A DNA stretch of 49,405 nucleotides from Minisyncoccota bacterium (GTDB lineage: Bacteria; Patescibacteriota; Minisyncoccia; JAHIHE01; JAGLIN01). The stretch covers positions 1 through 49,405 of the forward strand of contig JAQVBZ010000011.1 in NCBI GenBank assembly GCA_028690055.1. Direction: 5' to 3'. A program made the position numbers and the translations under genes. This document shows, piece after piece, positions 1 to 6,175 of the stretch. A model generated the notes under the pieces. It ran no database searches. It was not told the origin of the DNA and worked only from the letters and a program-made list of their open reading frames with translations. Positions within the stretch are counted from its first letter, which is position 1, and the number at the start of each line of letters is the position of its first letter.

Positions 1-117
1 AAAATCAAGATGATTAAGAGGGTTTCATTCGGATTTAGGAATATCAATAACTATATCGCCAAGATTACATTAGCTTTCTTACCGCTGATTTGGATTATGA
101 ACTATCACACTTGTTGA
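1..117 (+). CDS. C-terminal tail of an ISL3-like transposase (partial)
   Basis: The frame is open from the first base and ends at TGA 115-117, giving 38 residues. The stretch IKRVSFGFRNINNYIAKI resembles the conserved C-terminal block of ISL3-family DDE transposases (IK-R-x-S/A-x-G-F/Y-R-N-x-x-N-Y). The remainder lies outside the window, so it cannot be judged whether the transposase is intact. The DNA that follows is a decayed gene, which suits the edge of an old insertion sequence. No terminal inverted repeat was recognised just after the stop. Confidence 0.5.
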   Translation, partial: KIKMIKRVSFGFRNINNYIAKITLAFLPLIWIMNYHTC

Positions 118-189
118 CGGGGAGCCAAAGAGATGTGATAACATGCAGCAAGAAGATACAGATCCGAAAGAGACAGAAACGATCAATAG

Positions 190-790
190 AAAAAATTCAA
201 GGAAGACGGCCTATCAAAAGCAGAAAGAGATAAAAGGAAGATAAAAGTACCGAATGCAAAAAAGGACCTTCCCGTTTATTAGAGACATGACCTTGATATA
301 CCGGGAGAAAACATAGCCGCAGAAATCACCTTAGACAAAGAAACACATATAGTGGTTCCGGCTGGAAACTTCAAAAAGATGGCCTTAACAGAACCTACAG
401 CACGTGCCATATGACCGGAGCTAGCTATGATACCTGCATTGGTAGGAATATGCTAACCGTTCACACTGTCAATATAGTGTTGAACAATGTACTTCCCGAG
501 TCCATCAAGATCTGGAAAGAGAGAGAGTTTGAAAATTTAGAGCCTGTCAAAAAGAGAATTCTAATCGACAGACAATTTCGGATCGAACAGACGGAAACAA
601 ATACTCGCATTGTGTGCAAAAAAAATATAACAAAAAAATCATTGCGGCTCTTTTTGAGAAAACAGGAGAAAGATGGTTTGAGTATCGGTCCTCCGGACTG
701 ATAATACATTGCGTACGAAAAACGGAAGAGATCGAAAATTATATGAAAATAATACAAGAGATAACGATATTAAAAGAACGAGAAGGTTAA
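190..790 (+). pseudogene. Decayed protein gene of unknown function, several frameshifts and stops
   Basis: Protein-like sequence can be followed on the plus strand only by changing frame. About 75 codons from 190 contain one internal stop (TAG near 278) and read through a segment including AEITLDKETHIVVPAGNF before a TGA near 412. A second frame is open from 411 to 701. A third frame picks up after a run of seven A's near 638 and continues with IIAALFEKTGERWFEYRSSG to TAA at 788-790. Joining the last two frames across the A run gives a smooth sequence, so a one-base indel there is likely. No family was recognised. A hairpin plus T run follows at once, as expected behind a former gene. Confidence 0.45.
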
Positions 791-838
791 CCCAAAATAC
801 ACCCCGAAGCTCAAACGAGCCTAGGGTTTGTTTTTTTA
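789..838 (+). terminator. Rho-independent terminator behind the decayed gene
   Basis: AACCC pairs with GGGTT around an inner GCTC-AAAC-GAGC hairpin. It is followed by TG and seven T's. It sits directly behind the last frame of the decayed gene. Confidence 0.55.
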
Positions 839-974
839 TTATGCCGATTGCAGCCCGACGAGACACAGGCTAAGATCTGCCAGAACCAACCGTCATGTTT
901 TTGCGAGCTTCACGAGTATTGACAATAAATCATATCCGTGCTATAAATTTTAGTTGTTCTTTCAAAATTAATTA

Positions 975-1025
975 TTCTAGGAATATCTGATCAGAAAAGA
1001 GTTTTATGGGCATATATTCCTAGAA
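975..1025. promoter_or_regulatory. Perfect 12-bp inverted repeat just upstream of a start codon
   Basis: TTCTAGGAATAT (975-986) is repeated as its exact reverse complement at 1014-1025, with a 27-base spacer. The right arm ends 30 bases before ATG 1056. It could be a repressor operator or a 5'-UTR hairpin controlling the downstream gene. There is no T run after it, so it is not a terminator. Confidence 0.45.
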
Positions 1026-1055
1026 AAGGAAGAAGAAATCAAAAAGAGGTGGATC

Positions 1056-2225
1056 ATGGTTTTTATACCAAGAAGAGAAAAGATTTATCGAGAAACACTC
1101 CCATGCGAAGGTATGGGCAAAGAAATTTTTGGGCTATTAAAACAAATCAATGACACATTCGAAGAGGAAGGATTGCCTTTCAACATAATGGTGAAAGGTG
1201 GCACATCTCGAGGATTTGTCGGCGAAAGGGCTAGACTACCGGCAAAAAAGTGTGCCATCGCAACAGACCTAGACCTTGTTCTTATCCATATGCTTACGTT
1301 AGAAAAAGAACTCAAAGGAAAAAATATCTTTCGAGCCGCAGAAATTATGCAAAAGGCATTAAACGGCACTCTTTCGAATGAAGATATTGAAACAATTCGA
1401 TACAAACCTGGAGAAGTCAGTGGTATTCCGAATACAGTCAGGGGAGTCCTGCTCTCCAGGGACATGACCGTGAATGAAACGGTCATCACATTTAAAAACG
1501 GAAGGCTCGTACTTTATTACACTGACGAATGTCTGCGAGACATAAGATGCGGGAATGGATTGCTCTCAACTAACAACTCCACGGTAGTAAGACCGCATGT
1601 CGGAAGATTAACCATTCTTCCGTACGGAGCTGCTAGATTAATCAGATTTGCAGTTGAAGACAAAGCGAAGTTCATATATCTCCCAGAAAGAGATATAGAA
1701 ATACTTTGGAACGAAGCCCATGGCAAGGAGCCTCTCGGAGTGTATGGCCTAATGCTTTGCCACAGGTACCAAGATTTCTCGGAATTACAAGAAAAATTAA
1801 TGAGAATTCTGGTATCAACGGGACTCACAAAAGAAAAGTCCTTCATCGGCTACAGAGAAAAACTGAAAAAGGAATTCTTCATAAAGAATGGCTATGAATT
1901 CCAACTCCGACAAAGAACCTTTGAAGAGATTTTACACTCCCGCAAAAACAGGATGGAGACACAAAAAATTGGAAGAACGTTCAGGAAGGATGATCGCGAT
2001 AATTGTTGTCATCCAGAAACAACGGAAGATAGGATTGAGAACGGACCTGATATGGGTTATTCTGTCCTTCATTGTAAGGACTGCGGTTTTCTCAGGATTA
2101 AAAACAAAGCTGGGAGAGAACTGGGAATGGAGGCGCTCCCCAGCAATAGGAATCTTATGGATGCGAACATAAAGGCACTTCCCGACATGGGATTCTTTAA
2201 TATAGGCAAGATACTAGGATCCTAA
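1056..2225 (+). CDS. Nucleotidyltransferase-like protein with C-terminal zinc-ribbon-like segment
   Basis: A 389-aa soluble protein with a good Shine-Dalgarno (AGAGGTGG) six bases before ATG. Residues 46-73 contain KGGTSRG followed by TDLDLVL; GG(S) plus D-x-D is the signature of pol-beta-fold nucleotidyltransferases. The gap between GG (48-49) and DLD (71-73) is longer than in tRNA CCA-adding enzymes, so substrate cannot be inferred. Near the C-terminus, Cys317-Cys318-His319 and His339-Cys340-x2-Cys343-Gly could bind zinc. It stands alone between two terminators with a perfect inverted repeat upstream, so it may be separately regulated. Aminoglycoside- or RelA-type nucleotidyltransferase alternatives cannot be excluded. 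The gene is sure, the function weak. Confidence 0.6.
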   Translation: MVFIPRREKIYRETLPCEGMGKEIFGLLKQINDTFEEEGLPFNIMVKGGTSRGFVGERARLPAKKCAIATDLDLVLIHMLTLEKELKGKNIFRAAEIMQKALNGTLSNEDIETIRYKPGEVSGIPNTVRGVLLSRDMTVNETVITFKNGRLVLYYTDECLRDIRCGNGLLSTNNSTVVRPHVGRLTILPYGAARLIRFAVEDKAKFIYLPERDIEILWNEAHGKEPLGVYGLMLCHRYQDFSELQEKLMRILVSTGLTKEKSFIGYREKLKKEFFIKNGYEFQLRQRTFEEILHSRKNRMETQKIGRTFRKDDRDNCCHPETTEDRIENGPDMGYSVLHCKDCGFLRIKNKAGRELGMEALPSNRNLMDANIKALPDMGFFNIGKILGS

Positions 2226-2257
2226 AAAACAATTACCTGTTAGTTGCAAACATTTTA

Positions 2258-2298
2258 TTCCCCAAAGCTTCACAAGAAACTGCGGGGTTTATTTTTTT
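2258..2298 (+). terminator. Rho-independent terminator
   Basis: CCCC at 2260-2263 pairs with GGGG at 2284-2287, followed by TTTATTTTTTT. It lies about 35 bases after the stop of the nucleotidyltransferase-like gene. Confidence 0.6.
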
Positions 2299-2310
2299 AT
2301 TCCCTCAATC

Positions 2311-2319
2311 TGGTATAAT
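2311..2319 (+). promoter_or_regulatory. Extended -10 promoter for recX-vanW
   Basis: TGGTATAAT is a perfect extended -10 (TG-N-TATAAT) with no clear -35. Initiation would fall near 2326 and give a leader of about 34 bases before recX. No purine-rich ribosome site is evident in that leader. Confidence 0.6.
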
Positions 2320-2359
2320 TAAGAAATAAGACAATATTTTTATCATCTAGACCTCCTTT

Positions 2360-2863
2360 ATGCCCAAAATCATAGAAACCAAAAACGACGCGCTCAAATT
2401 CGCAATGAAACTGATCGGCCTGCGCCGCCGTTCCGAGGCCGAAATCCGCCAGCGACTAGAGGCGAAGGGCTGCGACACCGCACTTACGGAAGAAACCGTT
2501 GCGGAGCTCTACAGATACAAATATTTGAATGACGAGATGTTTGCCGAAAGCTATATCAACGACAGGATAAATTTCCGTCCGGCAGGGCGATTCGCTATCA
2601 CGAACGAACTCAAGAAAAAAGGCATTGCGCCGAATATCATAAAAGACAAACTGGACGAACTGATGGACAAGACGAAAGAATTGGAACTGGCGGAAAAACT
2701 CGTCGAGAAGAAAATCCGAACATCCGGCACCACAGACGAGAAAAAGCTCCGCAGCCGCATCGTTTACCACCTCCAGTCTCGAGGCTTTTCTGCCGCGATA
2801 GCTAGCCAAGCGATGAAAAATAAGCTAAAATTAGATATCAATATTATCGAAGAAGATGAATAA
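2360..2863 (+). CDS. recX: Regulatory protein RecX
   Basis: A 167-aa basic helical protein with the three-helix-repeat layout of RecX, the modulator that binds RecA filaments and limits recombination and SOS. Recognisable blocks are ALKFAMKLIGLRRRSEAEIR with an RLEAKG element (residues 11-38), a YLNDEMFAESYINDR block near residues 55-70, and an HLQSRGFS block near the C-terminus; these match the family's L-x3-R-x-S/R-E-x-E and Y-L-D/N-D-x-x-A/F-A motifs. Length is normal for the family. recA is not adjacent. The last eight bases overlap the vanW-like start, so the two genes are very probably cotranscribed. Confidence 0.9.
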   Translation: MPKIIETKNDALKFAMKLIGLRRRSEAEIRQRLEAKGCDTALTEETVAELYRYKYLNDEMFAESYINDRINFRPAGRFAITNELKKKGIAPNIIKDKLDELMDKTKELELAEKLVEKKIRTSGTTDEKKLRSRIVYHLQSRGFSAAIASQAMKNKLKLDINIIEEDE

Positions 2864-4598
2864 AAAAATCCCAAAAATCGACAAGAAAACCATAGCCATT
2901 CTATGCGCCGCTTTCGTATTGCTCATTCCTATCATATACGCCGGATGGTTCAATCTCAAATACAGGGACACGGCTTTTCCTGGAGTCGCGCTGAACGACA
3001 GGGGCTATACGGGTCTTTCCTGGGCAGACACCAAGATATTGTTTGAAGGCAACATCGCATATATGTACAAGGACGGCATGAAATTAACATATCAAGACAA
3101 AGTTTTCAACGTCGCACTCGCCGAGCTGGGATACTCAATCGATACTGACAAATCGATTGGACAAGTCTATTCCTATGGCAAAAAACAGGACCTCGCGCTC
3201 AGCATCAGGGAGCAAATAAACCTCATTGACACTACGATAATCTTCCAAAACCAAATCGATCGTAAAGATTTCCTGATCGAGGCCAACCGCTGGCGAGAGC
3301 TTGCCGCCCTCGAGACTCCGGCACAGGACTTTTCTTATAAATACAACAAAGGGGCGTTCGTTTCGGTGGAGGCGACAGAAGGCTTTGTCATAAACCAAGA
3401 TAAGCTGCGAGCGGACATCGAAAATAATCTCCTTAATTCCAAAAATGACACGATAGCGCTGGAGATGATCAAGGACACTCCATCCGTAATCGAGGACAAG
3501 GATGGAAACGCTCTCGCGCAAGCGAAAAATCTGCTCGATAGAGAAGTCGTTCTCAAATATGATACCGGTTCCCGGAAAATGGACGCTGAAGATTTCGGCA
3601 GTTGGATAGGTTTTGCTGCTAAAGAAAGCAACGACGAACACCATGTTCTCTCTCCTGCCCCAGATATGGATGAAATCAAAGACTATCTCGTTTCTCTCGT
3701 GCCACAGGTAAACCGCGAACCGGTAAACGCGCAACTGGAATTCAAGGACGGCAAAGTCCAGGTATTTTCGCTGAGCCAAGAAGGCATCGCGATAGACACG
3801 GATCAGAGCGCCAACAAAATCGGCGAGAAAATTTTTCAGGAGGAAAATTATACCGAGATACAAAAAAATAGTGTCATCAATGCCGCCCCTGTATCGATTA
3901 CAGTAGAATTGGATGTAAATAGTATTGCTCCAGAACTCTCAACCGACAACATCGACAATATGGGAGTCACTTCACTTCTCGCCACCGGTGAATCAAATTT
4001 CCGCGGATCCACAAAAAGCCGTATCCACAACGTCACCGTCGGCGCCGGCAAATTCAACGGTGCGCTGGTCGGCCCCGGAGATACTTTCTCTTTCAATTCC
4101 ATCCTGGGAAATGTCGGAGCCAAAGAGGGCTATCTACCCGAACTTGTCATTAAGCAAGGTCAAACCATAGCGGAATACGGCGGCGGCTTATGCCAAGTTT
4201 CCACCACCGCCTTCCGTGCTGCGGTCAGCGCGGGGATGGAAATAACTGAAAGAAAAAATCACGCTTACGCGGTCAGTTACTATTCCCCGCAGGGAACCGA
4301 CGCCACTATTTATCCACCACACCCCGACCTTGCTTTTATCAACAACACACCGAATTATATCCTCATCCAAACCCGCATCTCAGGTACTATTTTGACTTTC
4401 GATTTTTACGGTACTGACGACGGCCGCAAGGTCGAGACTGAAGGACCGGTCGTCTACGAGCGCGGTGAGGGGGGAGCAATGAAAACCTGGTGGGGGCAGA
4501 AAGTATATGACAAAGATGGAAATCTCTTCTTGGAAAAAGTTTTCTACAGCAACTATAAATCACCGGCGCTCTATCCGCATACCAATCCACTAGAGTAA
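2856..4598 (+). CDS. VanW-family envelope protein with peptidoglycan-binding-like repeats
   Basis: A 580-aa protein anchored by one N-terminal membrane segment (about residues 12-30) with the rest outside. Residues ~45-340 form two repeats of the type seen in PG_binding_4 domains of Gram-positive VanW/YkuD proteins. Residues ~382-505 are the VanW domain, with GPGDTFSFN, EYGGGLCQVSTT and ERKNHAYAVSYY; the GGGLCQVST block and following NH are hallmark residues. VanW domains accompany cell-wall metabolism and glycopeptide-resistance clusters, but their chemistry is not established, so no reaction is assigned. The start overlaps recX by eight bases. The common CPR domain order and normal length make the family call secure. 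Confidence 0.88.
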   Translation: MNKKIPKIDKKTIAILCAAFVLLIPIIYAGWFNLKYRDTAFPGVALNDRGYTGLSWADTKILFEGNIAYMYKDGMKLTYQDKVFNVALAELGYSIDTDKSIGQVYSYGKKQDLALSIREQINLIDTTIIFQNQIDRKDFLIEANRWRELAALETPAQDFSYKYNKGAFVSVEATEGFVINQDKLRADIENNLLNSKNDTIALEMIKDTPSVIEDKDGNALAQAKNLLDREVVLKYDTGSRKMDAEDFGSWIGFAAKESNDEHHVLSPAPDMDEIKDYLVSLVPQVNREPVNAQLEFKDGKVQVFSLSQEGIAIDTDQSANKIGEKIFQEENYTEIQKNSVINAAPVSITVELDVNSIAPELSTDNIDNMGVTSLLATGESNFRGSTKSRIHNVTVGAGKFNGALVGPGDTFSFNSILGNVGAKEGYLPELVIKQGQTIAEYGGGLCQVSTTAFRAAVSAGMEITERKNHAYAVSYYSPQGTDATIYPPHPDLAFINNTPNYILIQTRISGTILTFDFYGTDDGRKVETEGPVVYERGEGGAMKTWWGQKVYDKDGNLFLEKVFYSNYKSPALYPHTNPLE

Positions 4599-4632
4599 CT
4601 GATGAAATTGAAAGTACGGTCTTTTCGCTCTC

Positions 4633-4770
4633 TAATACCGAATTAACTAAACCCGTTCTACAATCCAGCCATATAGCATTTGATATCCTCTCTCCCAGCA
4701 GGAGAGTGTCGGGGTGAGGGGGGTATAAAAATAAAATCATTATGTCACAGATTAAGTTGACTCGGTATTA
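4633..4770. repeat. 138-bp element with 9-bp inverted ends (MITE-like)
   Basis: TAATACCGA at 4633-4641 is matched exactly in reverse complement at 4762-4770. The similarity extends imperfectly inward (ATTAAC against GTCAAC). Inside is a perfect hairpin, CTCTCC-CAGCA-GGAGAG, near 4691-4707. It fills most of the gap between the vanW-like gene and maf. No clear target-site duplication is visible, so transposition is only a suggestion. Confidence 0.4.
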
Positions 4771-4890
4771 CAACATATACGGACAGATTGCCTTTATAAT
4801 TTTCTCTTGCAAATAAATAATAAGAAAAGCTTCAAAAGGACTGTCCCTAATTCGAATATTAATAAAGTAAAAAACGTAAAATCCAATCAT

Positions 4891-5469
4891 ATGACAAAAC
4901 GAATTATCTTAGCTTCCGGCTCTGAAGCGCGCAAAAAACTTCTTGAAAAAATCAAATTGGACTTCGAGATTCAGCCGAGTAACTACGAAGAAGTAATGAC
5001 TCCCGAGACTCCCCCCGAAGAATTGGCGGTCGAGCTAGCGCTAGGAAAAGCGCATAATGTGGCGGCAAAAAATACGAATGCCGTCATCATCGCCGCCGAT
5101 TCTTTCGTAATCCTAGACGGCGAATATCTAAGCAAACCTCATTCCGCAGAAGAAGCCCGCGCCATGCTTCGCAAAATCAGTGGCAAGAAACAAAGTTTCG
5201 TCACTGGCATGGCAATCATCGATACAGATAGCGATAAAACTTTTACCGATTTTGAGATAAGCGAAATCTGGATCAAAGAAATTTCCGACAACGAAATCGA
5301 GAACTATATAAAGACCGGAGAACCTTTCAGTAAAGCCGGCGGCTACGCTATCCAAGAAATCGGCTCGGTTTTCATCGAAAAAGTACACGGTAGCTACACC
5401 AGTATCGTAGGGCTTCCCATTGATAAGGTTTACAAGATCCTGACCGAATTAGGCGTGAAAGTGATATAG
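4891..5469 (+). CDS. maf: Maf-family nucleoside triphosphate pyrophosphatase
   Basis: A 192-aa protein from ATG 4891. It carries the family blocks: ILASGSEARKKLL at the N-terminus (phosphate loop), AADSFVILDGEYLSKP (general-base Asp and Lys-Pro), SGKKQSFVTG, and GEPFSKAGGYAIQEIG with a final IVGLPI. Maf enzymes hydrolyse dTTP, UTP or modified nucleotides to monophosphate and pyrophosphate as house-cleaning or septum-related proteins. An upstream in-frame codon at 4807 would add 28 polar residues before the conserved start and is not credible. Which Maf substrate class applies cannot be decided here. It is followed by a hairpin-rich gap and the tRNA operon. Confidence 0.9.
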   Translation: MTKRIILASGSEARKKLLEKIKLDFEIQPSNYEEVMTPETPPEELAVELALGKAHNVAAKNTNAVIIAADSFVILDGEYLSKPHSAEEARAMLRKISGKKQSFVTGMAIIDTDSDKTFTDFEISEIWIKEISDNEIENYIKTGEPFSKAGGYAIQEIGSVFIEKVHGSYTSIVGLPIDKVYKILTELGVKVI

Positions 5470-5495
5470 TAGGAACACGAAGGACGCAACAGACC

Positions 5496-5548
5496 GTAGT
5501 CGTATCTTTGTAAACAAAGGGTCTTCCGAGGATAACGCAGCTGACTAC
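5496..5548. other. Nested inverted repeats in the maf-tRNA gap
   Basis: GTAGTC (5496-5501) and GACTAC (5543-5548) enclose CTTTGT-AA-ACAAAG (about 5506-5519). The structure is not followed by a T run, so it is not a standard terminator. It may be a 3'-UTR structure of the maf transcript. Confidence 0.3.
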
Positions 5549-5594
5549 AAAAATATAGCGGATTGCTCATTATCTGCGATAATCCTTCTTCCTC

Positions 5595-5623
5595 TTGATA
5601 TTTTTGAAAAGATAGTCTATACT
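5595..5623 (+). promoter_or_regulatory. Promoter of the tRNA operon
   Basis: TTGATA (5595-5600), a 17-base spacer and TATACT (5618-5623). Initiation near 5630 would transcribe the three tRNA genes that follow without other promoters between them. Confidence 0.65.
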
Positions 5624-5652
5624 GTTCAGGTAATTGTGTTCCAGATATTTAT

Positions 5653-5726
5653 GCCCTTGTAGCTCAACTGGATAGAGCGCTTGGCTTCGGACCAAGAGGT
5701 TGTGGGTTCGAATCCTGCCGGGGGCA
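5653..5726 (+). tRNA. tRNA-Arg (anticodon UCG)
   Basis: All four arms form. The acceptor GCCCTTG pairs with CGGGGGC using two G-U pairs. The anticodon stem CTTGG/CCAAG carries the loop CTTCGGA, so the anticodon is TCG (arginine CGN codons). The T loop is TTCGAAT. CCA is not encoded. It is the first gene of the Arg-Lys-His operon. Confidence 0.93.
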
Positions 5727-5770
5727 CAGCATGGCATTCATACATTACAAAGTTACGGATCCATAAACAC

Positions 5771-5842
5771 GGGTCGTTAGCTCAATGGTAGAGCAGTTGC
5801 CTCTTAAGCAATTGGTTGAGGGTTCGAGTCCCCCACGACCCA
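5771..5842 (+). tRNA. tRNA-Lys (anticodon CUU)
   Basis: The acceptor GGGTCGT pairs with ACGACCC. The anticodon stem GTTGC/GCAAT has the loop CTCTTAA, giving anticodon CTT (lysine AAG). The T stem has one A-C mismatch. It lies 44 bases after tRNA-Arg. Confidence 0.92.
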
Positions 5843-5886
5843 CACAAAAGCTAATAGAGATATTAGCGTTTTGTTTATTCAATTAT

Positions 5887-5958
5887 GGTGGCTATAGTGT
5901 AGTGGTAACACTAGAGGTTGTGGTCCTCTCATCCAGGGTTCGAATCCCTGTAGCCACC
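5887..5958 (+). tRNA. tRNA-His (anticodon GUG)
   Basis: The acceptor GTGGCTA pairs with TAGCCAC, and the extra G at 5887 opposite C5958 is the histidine-specific G-1. The anticodon stem AGAGG/CCTCT with loop TTGTGGT gives GTG. The bases just after the gene (CCCAAAT, then a CGCTTGTTTA hairpin terminator) resemble the repeated modules found downstream up to 13.7 kb. Confidence 0.93.
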
Positions 5959-5966
5959 CAAATCAA

Positions 5967-5998
5967 AAATAATCGCTTGTTTAGACGGTTATTTTTTA
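5967..5998 (+). terminator. Terminator of the tRNA operon
   Basis: AATAATCGCTTGTTTAGACGGTTATTTTTT is a hairpin with a terminal T run. Its sequence, not only its shape, is close to the terminator half of the repeated modules at 8901, 10181, 11791 and 13611. Confidence 0.7.
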
Positions 5999-6012
5999 TA
6001 TCCTAAATTAAG

Positions 6013-6067
6013 TTTGGGATTTTTTAAAACCTAAATATTGATAAAAATCCCAAAATAGATATATAAT
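6013..6067 (+). promoter_or_regulatory. Promoter overlapped by a perfect 12-bp inverted repeat
   Basis: TTTGGGATTTTT (6013-6024) and its exact reverse complement (6043-6054) flank an 18-base loop. The right arm covers the end of a likely -35 TTGATA (6038-6043), which is followed after 18 bases by TATAAT (6062-6067). The palindrome could be an operator for the large transglutaminase-like gene. The predicted leader is about 100 bases. Confidence 0.45.
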
Positions 6068-6175
6068 AAAAGCATTATTTAAACTTACACTATTTGACTC
6101 CCTGTGCTTGTAAAATTGCTTCATGCATAAATGTTTTGTCGATGCCAGTTTATTAAATAATCTAAACTAAGATTT

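Noticed and set aside
411-701. Open frame of 96 codons taken alone as a gene
   Set aside because: It begins and ends inside a larger protein-like stretch that changes frame before and after it. It is better explained as the middle of a pseudogene.
4807-4890. 28-codon N-terminal extension of Maf
   Set aside because: The Maf fold begins at TKRIILASGS just after ATG 4891. The extension is Asn/Lys-rich and lacks family similarity.
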